Shown here: positions 25,491 through 34,056 of the stretch, in pieces
Layout of the letters: each line of letters opens with the position of its first letter
How positions within the stretch are numbered: the stretch's first letter is position 1
Assembly (NCBI RefSeq): GCF_011806425.1
Contig: NZ_JAATOV010000004.1
Span: 1 to 64,000, forward strand
Length of the DNA: 64,000 bases
Origin: Thalassospira lucentensis
Lineage (GTDB): Bacteria > Pseudomonadota > Alphaproteobacteria > Rhodospirillales > Thalassospiraceae
Reading direction: 5' to 3'
Notes under the pieces: model-generated
Seen by the model: the letters and a program-made list of their open reading frames with translations, nothing else
The model's database searches: none
Told to the model about the DNA's origin: nothing
Translations under genes and position numbers: made by a program

Positions 25491-26078
25491 TCAATTGCCA
25501 GAAACCCATGCCCGGATGTCATCAAGCACAGACGGCTCATAGCCAATCGGCTTTGGCATCGGCTCTGATCGCACCAAAATCCCCGCCTGCCCGCGATACA
25601 CCGTGTAAATCACATCTGGCGCAATATCGGTAAAGGTCGAACTGCCATATTCGGCATCGACAAAAAAGTTCCAGTCCGAAAGGTAATTGGCAATGTCGCG
25701 CACATCGCCCTGACCAAGTTCATAGGCCAGATGCGGTCGGGTGTTTTCTTTCTCAATATCGCCATACCGTCCTTCAAACCGCACAAGCTTATAACGCGCA
25801 TCCATGCCCAGAATATTGGCCCATGGCTTAAGCTTTAAAAACTCGGCATCAATGCGCCACTGATCGCCATAAATCTCATAAGTTCCACCAACGCCATCAT
25901 CATCGGACACCAGATGGGCGGTAAAAACATCTTCCGACACCGGCACAAAATAAAGCGACGCAATCGGGGTTTCGGCGGTCAGGCGCACATAGGTCAGCAC
26001 GGTCAATCCCATCGACGCCACCAATGCGACCGACAGAACAACCACCAACACCAACGAAATTTTCACCAACCGAAACAT
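25491..26078 (-). CDS. Hypothetical membrane-anchored protein
   Basis: A 195-residue protein with one N-terminal transmembrane segment (about 5-32, KISLVLVVVLSVALVASMGLT) and a soluble, probably periplasmic domain rich in aromatic residues (YEIYGDQWRIDAEFLKLKPWANILGMDARYKLVRFEGRYGD). I recall similar alphaproteobacterial proteins labelled multidrug transporter, but it has no transporter features. Function is unknown. It is a single gene; the sequence beyond its stop shows no clear terminator. Confidence 0.75.
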   Translation of the reverse strand: MFRLVKISLVLVVVLSVALVASMGLTVLTYVRLTAETPIASLYFVPVSEDVFTAHLVSDDDGVGGTYEIYGDQWRIDAEFLKLKPWANILGMDARYKLVRFEGRYGDIEKENTRPHLAYELGQGDVRDIANYLSDWNFFVDAEYGSSTFTDIAPDVIYTVYRGQAGILVRSEPMPKPIGYEPSVLDDIRAWVSGN

Positions 26079-26436
26079 GGGATGTTCCCCAACCAGAACC
26101 CACTTAACACACGCTGTTTTAAACTTATACGCAGCACATCGGACCTAAAAAAGGCAACCGCCCGCCCCATAAGCAGACCAGCAAAAACGGCGCATTTAAT
26201 CTTAACGGCTTAGCGCTTAATAAAGTTCCGCCGTCTGCGTGCCCGGCGTTTAATCGGCCAAATCCCAAGCAATATAAGTTTGACGTCACGTAGAATTGGG
26301 CTAAACACGCCGCTTAAGATCAATCGTCATGCGTGCTGCCCTTCTTTTTATGAAATCCCCCATCAGACCGATCTGTTTTGGCCCGACCGGGACGCGGCAT
26401 GTGTGACGCTCGCTTGTCCAACAGGGAGACCTGACT
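26079..26436. other. Intergenic region upstream of the antiporter gene
   Basis: About 360 bp between divergent genes, relatively AT-rich around 26110-26280. I see no gene, no terminator and no clear promoter hexamers, although promoters for both flanking genes should lie here. Confidence 0.5.
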
Positions 26437-27912
26437 GTGTCCTATCGCCCCACTGCCGATGCGGTCCCCGCCGCAGCGGATTATACTGGCCGATATCGCC
26501 TGACCCGCGTTCTGCCGGTTATCGTTGCCTTTGCCGCCATTTACGGCATCGCGATGATCGCCGACTATCATATCAATGCCGTGCTTCTGACCATTGCGGT
26601 CATGATCGCGCTGTGTTTGTTGCGGGTACCGGTTCCCATTGCGCTGATTTCGGCCGCCTTGCTTGGCGGGTTACATGCGGGCATGGATACCGCGACTGCC
26701 ATTGGCGCACTGAATGACAATCTGTTGGTTGGTGCGCAGGTCGGCATGACCTATGTGATGATCGGGGCCTTTGCGGTTGCGATTGCCCGCTCTGGCCTGT
26801 TGGATTTGTTCGCGCAAAAAATCGCCGCCCAGGTTGGCACGGATGCACAATCCACATCCAAGGGCCTGAAATGGTTCCTGTTTGCGATCTTTATCTTCTG
26901 CTCGCTGATTTCACAGAACCTTGTGCCGGTGCATATTGCCTTTATCCCGGTGATGATCCCGCCCCTTTTGGGCGTATTTAACAAGCTGCGCATGGATCGC
27001 CGTGCGGTTGCCTGCATTCTCGCCTGCTCCATGAGCACGTCTTACCTGCTGCTGCCCACCGGTTTTGGCGCGATTTACCTCAACGAAATCCTGATGGCCA
27101 ATGTCAACGACGTCGGGGCGGCGTATAACCTGTCCATGACAGCCGATATGGCCCCGCGCGCAATGTTTCTGCCGGTGATGGGGATTATTGCTGGCATGCT
27201 GGTGGCGGTGTTCATCACATACCGCAAACCGCGCGACTACGTGACGGACGAAACATCCGCCCTTGCCCTTAAAACTGCCGAGCCGGTTAAGATTAACCCG
27301 CTGCAACTGATCGCAACCCTTGCGGCCTTGGCCGCCGCCCTGATTTGTCAGTTGAAATTTGACAGCCTTTTGATCGGTGCGATGATCGGCTTTGTCATTT
27401 TGGCGGCATCGGGTGTGTTTCGCTGGCGCGAACAGGATGACGTCTTTACCGAAGGCATGCGCATGATGGCGCAGATTGCCGTGATCATTACCATTGCGTC
27501 GGGCTTTGCCGGGGTTTTGGATGCCACCGGCGAAATTGCCCCACTGGTGCAAGCCAGTGCCGAACTGATCGGCGACAACAAGGCACTTGGTGCTTTGATC
27601 ATGCTGCTGGTCGGCCTGTTCATCACCATTGGCTTTGGCGATTCCTTTGCCAGCGTGCCGATCTTGGCCCCGATCTATATCCCGCTGGCCTTGGCCCTTG
27701 GCTTTTCACCCATGGCAACCATTGCCCTGCTGGGTGCCTCGGCGGCATTGGGGGATGCAGGCTCCCCGGCATCGACCATTACGCTCGGCGCCACTTCGGG
27801 CCTTAATGCCGACGGCCAGCATGACCACGTCAAAGACTCCGTCATCCCAACCTTCATCCACGCCAACTTCGGTATGGTCCTGTTTGCCTGGGTCGCCGCA
27901 ATGGTTCTCTAA
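26437..27912 (+). CDS. Na+/H+ antiporter family carrier (YuiF/NhaC-like)
   Basis: Multi-span inner-membrane secondary transporter of 491 aa with about 11-12 hydrophobic helices. Sequence character (MTYVMIGAFAVAIARSGLLDLFAQKI, SLISQNLVPVHIAFIPVMIPPLL, GFGDSFASVPILAPIYIPLALALGFSP, LGDAGSPASTITLGATSGLNADGQHDH) fits the Pfam Na_H_antiporter/YuiF branch. Members of that branch have been proposed as Na+ or amino-acid (histidine) carriers, so the substrate is uncertain. The start is GTG 26437 with gggag 9 nt upstream. Single gene with its own terminator. Confidence 0.82.
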   Translation: MSYRPTADAVPAAADYTGRYRLTRVLPVIVAFAAIYGIAMIADYHINAVLLTIAVMIALCLLRVPVPIALISAALLGGLHAGMDTATAIGALNDNLLVGAQVGMTYVMIGAFAVAIARSGLLDLFAQKIAAQVGTDAQSTSKGLKWFLFAIFIFCSLISQNLVPVHIAFIPVMIPPLLGVFNKLRMDRRAVACILACSMSTSYLLLPTGFGAIYLNEILMANVNDVGAAYNLSMTADMAPRAMFLPVMGIIAGMLVAVFITYRKPRDYVTDETSALALKTAEPVKINPLQLIATLAALAAALICQLKFDSLLIGAMIGFVILAASGVFRWREQDDVFTEGMRMMAQIAVIITIASGFAGVLDATGEIAPLVQASAELIGDNKALGALIMLLVGLFITIGFGDSFASVPILAPIYIPLALALGFSPMATIALLGASAALGDAGSPASTITLGATSGLNADGQHDHVKDSVIPTFIHANFGMVLFAWVAAMVL

Positions 27913-27940
27913 CCCCATCTTGCGACCACAGCACCACAAA

Positions 27941-27981
27941 AAACACCCGCCTGACACAGATCAGGCGGGTGTTTTCGTTTA
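27941..27981 (+). terminator. Rho-independent terminator after the antiporter gene
   Basis: Stem aacacccgcctga / tcaggcgggtgtt with a short loop, followed by ttcgttt. Confidence 0.9.
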
Positions 27982-28073
27982 TGGCTTTAACCGCAAAGGG
28001 TTTGGCTGAAACTGACGTCTACAGTCCCGGCACCGAAACCTTCTTTGATCCCACCCCAGCCACCGCGACCAAA

Positions 28074-28105
28074 CAAAAAGGGCAGCCCGATGGACTGCCC
28101 TTTCG
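28074..28105 (-). terminator. Orphan terminator hairpin, probably the former pntB terminator
   Basis: Stem aaagggcag / ctgcccttt with a 9-nt loop; on the minus strand it is followed by five Ts. No complete gene lies directly upstream on that strand. It lies just beyond the pntB-end-like copy at 28133-28150. Confidence 0.65.
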
Positions 28106-28132
28106 CTAAGATCGATGGATCATGCTTAACCG

Positions 28133-28150
28133 CTAGTCATCCAGATGAAC
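28133..28150 (-). pseudogene. Copy of the pntB 3' end (remnant)
   Basis: The minus strand reads gttcatctggatgactag, coding V-H-L-D-D-stop, against the true pntB end ggtcatctggatgattag (G-H-L-D-D-stop). A 12-bp block tcatccagatga (28138-28149 and 28954-28965, plus strand) is identical in both places. It is followed, at about 30 nt, by an orphan terminator. This suggests that DNA between the two copies was inserted into or beside pntB. Confidence 0.5.
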
Positions 28151-28305
28151 AAAAAAAAATTTCGCGCTCAAACTTCACCTATAGAGAAGAACTTTAGTTT
28201 TTTCCTGCGTTTTTGAAGCCTAACCACCCCAAAGAATAACTTACTTAAGTGAAATAAAATTCAACCCATGATAGATTTATATTCCCCAATAAAACGGAGG
28301 ACGTC

Positions 28306-28845
28306 ATGAACGCAGCCTTAGCTGAAGCTCTTACTAAATGCACTCAAATCGTCGCGGGCCTAGATTTCAATCTACAAAAACGAAAAATGGTCGAGGTTCA
28401 AGGATGGACACAGGAAGCTGTCGATATAATGGAGAATGAGTACCGAAAGTTCTTAGCATTATCGGCCGCACTTGAAGTGACCCAAGACGAGACCGTAGTT
28501 GTCCCAAATAGGACAATCGACCTATTTTGGCATGCGCACATCATGGATACCGAGAAATATCACAATGATTGTGACGCCGTCTTTGGCCATTACTTACATC
28601 ACTTCCCATATTTTGGAATGCAAGACAGCGCAGATACACAAAACTGGCAAAACTGCTCAAGCAACGCAAACGCCCTTTGGGAAGAGGCATTTGGTGACCC
28701 TCTATACGAAGAGCATACGAACGAAGATGCTTATCAGTTAGACAAAAAATGGGCGACCGACCTATCAAAATCTATTGTTGTATCAGCTATGAGTCCTCCA
28801 AAACGGTGCATGAGAAAGAACTGTAAACCTCAAAAATGCAGATAA
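28306..28845 (+). CDS. Glycine-rich-domain-protein-like (GRDP-like) protein, probable acquired gene
   Basis: A 179-residue protein with the core VPNRTIDLFWHAHIMDTEKYHNDCDAVFGHYLHHFPYFG, which matches the GRDP-like domain (PF07173 type) known from plants, fungi and scattered bacteria. Conserved His residues (WHAH, YLHHFPYFG) could bind metal, but no activity is established. The N-terminal 80 residues are helical. The C-terminus ends in a Cys/Lys-rich tail (CMRKNCKPQKCR). Base composition is visibly more AT-rich than all neighbours, and the gene lies between two copies of the pntB 3' end, so horizontal acquisition is likely. cggagg lies 5 nt before the ATG. Confidence 0.78.
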   Translation: MNAALAEALTKCTQIVAGLDFNLQKRKMVEVQGWTQEAVDIMENEYRKFLALSAALEVTQDETVVVPNRTIDLFWHAHIMDTEKYHNDCDAVFGHYLHHFPYFGMQDSADTQNWQNCSSNANALWEEAFGDPLYEEHTNEDAYQLDKKWATDLSKSIVVSAMSPPKRCMRKNCKPQKCR

Positions 28846-28888
28846 TCTGTTACTAGATTTTTCAACCTCTTGTGCAAAGCCAAGAAAT

Positions 28889-28925
28889 AAAGAAAGGCGG
28901 CCCAAATGGGCCGCCTTTCTTTCTA
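28889..28925. terminator. Bidirectional terminator between the GRDP-like gene and pntB
   Basis: Perfect 13-bp stem agaaaggcggccc / gggccgcctttct with an aaat loop (28891-28920), followed by ttctac on the plus strand and ttatttctt on the minus strand. Confidence 0.88.
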
Positions 28926-28948
28926 CAAATCTTAGCTCTGATATTCGG

Positions 28949-30346
28949 CTAATCATCCAGATGACCGACGATTTCCTCACACATCTTTTTGGCGTCACCA
29001 AACAGCATCATCGTATTGTCCTTAAAGAACAACTCGTTCTGAATGCCGGCATAACCAGCCGACATGCCACGTTTGATGAACAGCACGGTTTTGGCTTTTT
29101 CGACCTCAAGGATCGGCATGCCAAAGATCGGGCTGGATGGATCGGTTTTGGCCGCCGGGTTGGTGATGTCGTTGGCCCCAATCACAAAGGCCACATCCGC
29201 CGACCCGAAATCACGGTTGATTTCGTCCATTTCCAACACGTCTTCATAGGGCACATTGGCTTCCGCCAGCAGCACATTCATGTGACCGGGCATACGCCCC
29301 GCAACCGGGTGAATGGCATAACGCACCTTAACGCCCTCGGCCTTAAGGATATCGGCCATTTCACGCAGCGCATGCTGTGCCTGCGCGACCGCCATGCCAT
29401 AGCCCGGCACGATGATCACGCTAGATGCGTTTTTCATGATGAATGACGCATCATCAGCAGACCCCGACTTCACAGGACGATCCGCATCGCCACCGGCAAC
29501 AGCGGCACTTTCGCCTTCGGCGCCAAAGCCGCCAAAGATGACGTTAAAGATCGACCGGTTCATGCCTTTACACATGATGTAAGACAGGATCGCACCCGAT
29601 GCCCCCACCAGCGCACCGGTGATGATCAAGGCATTATTTTGCAGCGTAAAGCCGATGCCACATGCCGCCCAACCCGAATACGAGTTCAGCATGGACACAA
29701 CAACCGGCATGTCCGCCCCGCCAATCGGAATGATCAACGTGATGCCCAGAACAAGGGCCAGGATTACCAAAATCCAAAACGCCATGTGGCTTTCGGTCAC
29801 CACCAAAATGACGCCAAAGACAACAATCGCAATCGCGATCGCAAGGTTCAGCATATGCTGCCCGGTAAAGCGCACAGGCGTGCCCGAGACAATGCCCTGC
29901 AACTTGCCAAACGCTACCAACGACCCGGTAAAGGTGATGGCACCAATCGCAACACCCAGCCCCATTTCAATCAGGCTGGCTGCACCGATATTACCCGCCG
30001 TTCCGATGCCATAGGCACCCGGCGAATAAAGGGCAGCACCGGCGACAAACACAGCCGCCAAACCGACAAGCGAGTGAAAGGCCGCCACCAATTGCGGCAG
30101 CGCAGTCATTTTGATCTTAAGCGCGATCACCGTACCGATCGAACCGCCAATCAGAATGCCGACGATAATGGTGGTATAAGACAGCACCTCGGGCGATGCC
30201 AGCGTGGTCGCAATGGCGATTGCCATCCCCACCATGCCAAGGATATTGCCCGTACGTGCAGAGTCAGGTGACGACAGCCCGCGCAATGACAGGATGAAGC
30301 AGACCGAGGCCACCAGATAAAGGAAAGCCGATAGGTTTTCCGACAT
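28949..30346 (-). CDS. pntB: NAD(P) transhydrogenase subunit beta
   Basis: Membrane subunit of proton-translocating transhydrogenase, which uses the proton gradient to reduce NADP+ with NADH. The 465-residue protein has about nine transmembrane helices (1-270) and the NADP(H)-binding domain III (about 290-465). The latter carries VIIVPGYGMAVAQAQHALREM, YAIHPVAGRMPGHMNVLLAEANVPYEDVLEMDEIN, FVIGANDITNPAA and KRGMSAGYAGIQNELF. The subunit is complete. It is the third gene of pntAA-pntAB-pntB, 12 nt after pntAB. Its last codons are duplicated at 28133-28150. Confidence 0.96.
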   Translation of the reverse strand: MSENLSAFLYLVASVCFILSLRGLSSPDSARTGNILGMVGMAIAIATTLASPEVLSYTTIIVGILIGGSIGTVIALKIKMTALPQLVAAFHSLVGLAAVFVAGAALYSPGAYGIGTAGNIGAASLIEMGLGVAIGAITFTGSLVAFGKLQGIVSGTPVRFTGQHMLNLAIAIAIVVFGVILVVTESHMAFWILVILALVLGITLIIPIGGADMPVVVSMLNSYSGWAACGIGFTLQNNALIITGALVGASGAILSYIMCKGMNRSIFNVIFGGFGAEGESAAVAGGDADRPVKSGSADDASFIMKNASSVIIVPGYGMAVAQAQHALREMADILKAEGVKVRYAIHPVAGRMPGHMNVLLAEANVPYEDVLEMDEINRDFGSADVAFVIGANDITNPAAKTDPSSPIFGMPILEVEKAKTVLFIKRGMSAGYAGIQNELFFKDNTMMLFGDAKKMCEEIVGHLDD

Positions 30347-30358
30347 TGTGTGTTCCCC

Positions 30359-30790
30359 CTACTTCTTCTTCTTGAACATTTGCAGCATGCGCTGGGCAAC
30401 AATGAAGCCGCCAAAGATATTGACCGACGCCAGCACAACAGCAAGGAAGCCCATGACCTTGGACAGGTTCATGTCAACCGGGCCGGACGCCAGAAGCGCA
30501 CCAACAATGATCACCGACGAAATGGCATTGGTCACCGCCATCAAGGGCGAATGAAGTGCCGGGGTTACTTTCCACACAACGTAATAGCCAACAAAGCAGG
30601 CCAGAACGAAAACCGTAAGCCCCATCACCGTCGGGCTGACACCCGTACTGTGAACGGTGGTTGTTACGGTGTTGGCCGCGTCCCCCGCACCATTGGCCAG
30701 CTTATCGGCCAACTGTGCAGCCTTTTCGGCCATTCCAAGGGCTGCATCGCGCAGCTCATTGGCATTTTGGGTTACCGACTGATCAGCCAT
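30359..30790 (-). CDS. pntAB: NAD(P) transhydrogenase subunit alpha, part 2 (membrane part)
   Basis: A 143-residue membrane subunit with three to four helices ([73 protein letters not shown]). It corresponds to the C-terminal membrane part of the alpha chain in E. coli. An N-terminal Ala-rich amphipathic stretch (about 1-50) is extra. ATG 30790 has ggagg upstream and overlaps the pntAA stop codon by 8 nt, so translation is coupled. The split alpha chain is as in Rhodospirillum rubrum. Confidence 0.93.
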   Translation of the reverse strand: MADQSVTQNANELRDAALGMAEKAAQLADKLANGAGDAANTVTTTVHSTGVSPTVMGLTVFVLACFVGYYVVWKVTPALHSPLMAVTNAISSVIIVGALLASGPVDMNLSKVMGFLAVVLASVNIFGGFIVAQRMLQMFKKKK

Positions 30791-31946
30791 TTGCGACCTC
30801 CTCGCCACCGAATTTCGGGTGAACGATCTTTCCATCGTGGGTCAGGCGGGTTTCTTTGATGATCTGATCTTCGCCATCAAAGACCAATGCGCCCTTTTCC
30901 GTATCGACAGAAAGCGTGATGAAGTTCAAAAGATTCTTGGCATACATCGCGGTTGCATCGGTTGCGACCGCACTTGTGATGTTTTCCGGGCCAATCAATT
31001 TCACGCCGTTATCCGTCGTGAAGGTCTGGCCAAGTTTCACACCCGCCACATTGCCACCGCGTTCGGCTGCCAAATCAATGATCACCGAACCCGGTTTCAT
31101 GCCTGCCACCATATCGGCGGTGACAATTTCCGGGGCCGGACGGCCGGGGATAAGCGCTGTTGTGATCACAACATCGGTTTTCGCCAGAACTTCCTTAAGC
31201 TTATCGGCCTGCTTTTTCTTGTAGTCGTCCGACATTTCCTTGGCATAGCCACCGGATGTCTCGGCATCTTTTGCACTGTCGTCGTCGACTTCAATAAACG
31301 TCCCGCCAAGCGACTGAACCTGTTCCTTAACCGCCGGGCGCACATCAAATGCGGACACCACAGCACCAAGGCGCTTGGCAGTTGCAATCGCCTGCAAACC
31401 GGCAACACCGGCCCCAACCACAACAACGCGCGCCGGGGCAAGTGTGCCCGCTGCGGTCATCATCATCGGGTAAATGCGGCCAAATTCATGGGCGGCGTCA
31501 AGCACCGCGCGATAGCCCGCAAGGTTGGACTGCGACGACAAAACATCCATCGACTGTGCGCGTGAAATACGCGGCATCAATTCCATGGAATAGCCATCGA
31601 CACCGGCCTTGGCCATGGCATCAAGAAGCTCTTTGCGGTCAAATGGTTCAAGCAGGGCCACAACCGCGGCCCCCTTTTTATAAGCACTAAGCTCATTGGT
31701 TTTACCGTCAATGACAGGTGGGCGCACCTTAAAGATGACATCGGCATCCTTAACGGTGGTTTTCATTGTCTTGGCAATGGTTGCCCCGGCATCGACAAAA
31801 CGATCGTCGGGTATGGCGGCATCTATTCCGGCGCCAGCTTCAATTGCAACGTCAAACCCCAGTGATTTCAGCTTTTTGACTGTCTCTGGTGTGACGGCAA
31901 CGCGCTTCTCACCGGGCCATATTTCCTTTGGAACGGCCAGTTTCAT
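30783..31946 (-). CDS. pntAA: NAD(P) transhydrogenase subunit alpha, part 1 (NAD-binding)
   Basis: Soluble domain I of transhydrogenase, which binds NAD(H) and exchanges hydride with PntB. The 387 residues begin [21 protein letters not shown], related to alanine dehydrogenase. They contain [25 protein letters not shown] and the Rossmann motif [28 protein letters not shown] (about 170-197). ATG 31946 has aaggagg 9 nt upstream. First gene of the pnt operon; a structured RNA with a terminator lies 130 nt upstream (32076-32220). Confidence 0.95.
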   Translation of the reverse strand: MKLAVPKEIWPGEKRVAVTPETVKKLKSLGFDVAIEAGAGIDAAIPDDRFVDAGATIAKTMKTTVKDADVIFKVRPPVIDGKTNELSAYKKGAAVVALLEPFDRKELLDAMAKAGVDGYSMELMPRISRAQSMDVLSSQSNLAGYRAVLDAAHEFGRIYPMMMTAAGTLAPARVVVVGAGVAGLQAIATAKRLGAVVSAFDVRPAVKEQVQSLGGTFIEVDDDSAKDAETSGGYAKEMSDDYKKKQADKLKEVLAKTDVVITTALIPGRPAPEIVTADMVAGMKPGSVIIDLAAERGGNVAGVKLGQTFTTDNGVKLIGPENITSAVATDATAMYAKNLLNFITLSVDTEKGALVFDGEDQIIKETRLTHDGKIVHPKFGGEEVANG

Positions 31947-32075
31947 CGCGTTCGACCTCCTTCCCTTAAATCCTATGTTACGCATGGTGTTTTTTATTAT
32001 TTACCGTGTGATCGGTATCAGGGCATCACAGTGCGCCCTGTTTGCTTCCGATTACAAGCTTCCCTTGCCAGATAA

Positions 32076-32117
32076 AGAAAAAGGCGGTTCTTCCAGCTTA
32101 CGCAGAAGAAACCGCCC
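32076..32117 (-). terminator. Intrinsic terminator in the upstream region of pntAA
   Basis: Minus strand: ggcggtttcttc (32116-32105) pairs with gaagaaccgcc (32093-32083) with one bulge, followed by five Ts. No plausible gene precedes it on this strand. It lies 130 nt before the pntAA start codon. Confidence 0.7.
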
Positions 32118-32220
32118 ACTTTCCCACCACGCATTCCAAGACAGTTAAGTCTTAGCGACACATCAGGTCCCACCCGCCATCGGTGCTCAGGACAAACATT
32201 CAATGGCGCCCTTCTGTGTC
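32076..32220 (-). ncRNA. Candidate structured RNA upstream of the pnt operon (leader or small RNA)
   Basis: By eye the minus strand can form an outer helix GACACA/TGTGTC (32220-32215 with 32162-32157). Inside is a helix CGCCAT/ATGGCG (32208-32203 with 32180-32175). The loop GTCC (32193-32190) can pair with downstream GGAC (32170-32167), giving a pseudoknot. A hairpin AAGAC/GTCTT (32153-32149 with 32142-32138) and an intrinsic terminator follow. This layout is like a metabolite-sensing riboswitch with an expression platform, or a free small RNA. A 61-codon open frame crosses it but looks unlike protein. No known riboswitch class is recognised. Confidence 0.4.
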
Positions 32221-32684
32221 TGCGTTGAAAGCAAGATGCGTTTTCCGCTTGATAACCTCAATATCAAAAAACATCGAAAAATCACTTTAACCAAATAACG
32301 GTTTATAATTCTCGAAAATAAATATGTGCGATTTTCCACACATTTTATATCCCCTACGGAACAGGTCTTTAAACCCCGGCCCGCACAATAGATCTTTGAT
32401 ATTGGTCAGTTTCCCCCATTTTACCCCCACGCAAGAAGTGAACATTATCTTACAAATAAACGCATAAGTCTTCATTTATCATGCCAACACCACCCAGAAC
32501 GCGATAGGTTTTCGAACAAAAAGACGACGAAAAAAAATGCCGCGGGCACGAACACCTGCGGCATTTTGTCATGATAAGGGATCATTTCACGGACACTAGC
32601 ACACCAAAAGCATGCCGATTCCGGACACAGAAAACACATAAACTGCGAATCTAATCCCCAAAATCGCAACCGCGCTTTTTAAAG
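32221..32684. other. AT-rich intergenic region upstream of the pnt leader
   Basis: About 460 bp. It contains a TATAAA-like element at 32302-32307 (minus) that could start the structured RNA. A TTGATA/TATCAA inverted repeat with 7-bp spacer lies at about 32247-32265. A 62-codon AT-rich minus frame (32287-32475) has no good ribosome-binding site; I do not call it a gene. The ABC1-kinase terminator is at the right end. Confidence 0.5.
32529..32568 (-). terminator. Rho-independent terminator after the pepF-ABC1 pair
   Basis: Stem atgccgc / gcggcat (32537-32564); on the minus strand it is followed by eight Ts. It lies about 115 nt beyond the ABC1 kinase stop codon. Confidence 0.8.
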
Positions 32685-34055
32685 TTATGGCCTTTCCAAC
32701 CCAACCAACTTCAACGCCGCGTCCTGATCAGCGGCAAGTTTGGCGGGATCAAAGTCCCCAACCAGATCATTGAAAATCTGATACCAGTTCACATGCGCAT
32801 CAAGGCGCAGGAACACCGCACCAAGTCCAACTGCCGCCCGATCCACCAGAACAAACTCACGCGGCGGCTTTACCCCGCCCACGGATTTCAGTTCCTTGTG
32901 CACTTTGGCCGCCACTTCCGCGCCATAGGCAACAGAATTGGTTTCGCCCATCTTGCGTTTGCGATCATCCAAAATCGGGCCATAGACAAAGCTGGCCCAG
33001 ATGTTCAGCACATCAATCAGTTCGCGTGACGGATTTTCAAAGCCCCAGCTTTCATACGCCGAAACAGCCTTTTCCTCGTCCCCATCGCGAAGTGCTTCAT
33101 AAAGGGTCAGCACCGCATTGACGAATTCGGGTTTGAAAATACGGATACAGCCAAAATCAAGCAGGTTCACCGACAGATCATCGCGCAGCGTATAGTTGCC
33201 CAAATGCGGATCGCCATGAATAACGCCATAGCGATAAAACGGCACATACCATGCGCGGAACATGTTCAGCGCCACTTGATTGCGCGCATCCTGATCGGCA
33301 TCACTGTCCAAAAAGCTTTGGAATTTCTGCCCGCTTTGCCACGTCATGGTCAGCAAACGGCTGGTGGTTAAATCCTCCACCGGTTCGGGCACATGCACGG
33401 TGTTTTCGGTCGCCAGCATATGGCGATACAGCCGCATGTTTTTGGCTTCGCGTGTGTAATCAAGTTCTTCGCGCAGGCGTTCGGACAATTCATCTTGGAT
33501 ATTTTGCGCGTCAATCGCACTGTCATAGCGCTTATAAATCGCAAAGGCCGCGCGAAGCTGTTTTAGGTCGGCCTCAACCGTTGCCGACATATCGGGATAT
33601 TGCAGTTTGCACGCAACATCGCGCCCATCGGGCAAGGTCGCCTTATGCACCTGGCCAAGGGATGCGGCCGCAACGGCTTCGCGGCTAAAATCGGTAAAGC
33701 TTGATTGCCATCCCGCCCCCAATTCGCTGCGCATGCGGCGCTTGACAAACAGCCACCCCATGCTCGGCGCATCGGCCTGAAGCGATGCCAAGGCCTCGGT
33801 ATATTCCTTGGGCAGGGCATCGGGGATGCTCGATAAGATTTGCGCAACCTTCATCAACGGGCCCTTAAGCCCGCCAAGGGCTGAGGTCAGCTCGGCGGCG
33901 TATTTCGCATGATCGATTTCGCCGCCGAACACTTTCCCGGTGGCAAGGCGCGCAGCCAGCTTGCTGGCCGACGCCCCCACCCGTGCGTAACGACGAACCC
34001 GTCCGCCAAATCGGTTTTCTTCGTTTGGCGCGGTATAATCGTCGTCGTTACTCAT
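32685..34055 (-). CDS. ABC1/AarF/UbiB family atypical kinase
   Basis: A 456-residue protein of the ABC1 (ADCK/UbiB) family, atypical kinases or ATPases that support ubiquinone synthesis or lipid handling. Visible family features are KVAQILSSIPDALPKEYTEALASLQADAPSM (the KxGQ-type N-terminal motif, here KVAQ), AAASLGQVHKATLPDGRDVACKLQYPD (Ala-rich loop and the VAIK-type Lys), ELDYTREAKNM, VIHGDPHLGNYTLRDD (catalytic loop) and LLDFGCIR (metal Asp). There is no C-terminal membrane helix pair as in E. coli UbiB, so the ubiB symbol is not given. Start ATG is 1 nt after the pepF stop, so the two are coupled. Confidence 0.9.
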   Translation of the reverse strand: MSNDDDYTAPNEENRFGGRVRRYARVGASASKLAARLATGKVFGGEIDHAKYAAELTSALGGLKGPLMKVAQILSSIPDALPKEYTEALASLQADAPSMGWLFVKRRMRSELGAGWQSSFTDFSREAVAAASLGQVHKATLPDGRDVACKLQYPDMSATVEADLKQLRAAFAIYKRYDSAIDAQNIQDELSERLREELDYTREAKNMRLYRHMLATENTVHVPEPVEDLTTSRLLTMTWQSGQKFQSFLDSDADQDARNQVALNMFRAWYVPFYRYGVIHGDPHLGNYTLRDDLSVNLLDFGCIRIFKPEFVNAVLTLYEALRDGDEEKAVSAYESWGFENPSRELIDVLNIWASFVYGPILDDRKRKMGETNSVAYGAEVAAKVHKELKSVGGVKPPREFVLVDRAAVGLGAVFLRLDAHVNWYQIFNDLVGDFDPAKLAADQDAALKLVGLERP

Positions 34056-34056
34056 A

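Noticed and set aside
32287-32475. 62-codon AT-rich frame upstream of the pnt leader
   Set aside because: No Shine-Dalgarno, no family similarity; AT-rich intergenic DNA gives such frames readily.
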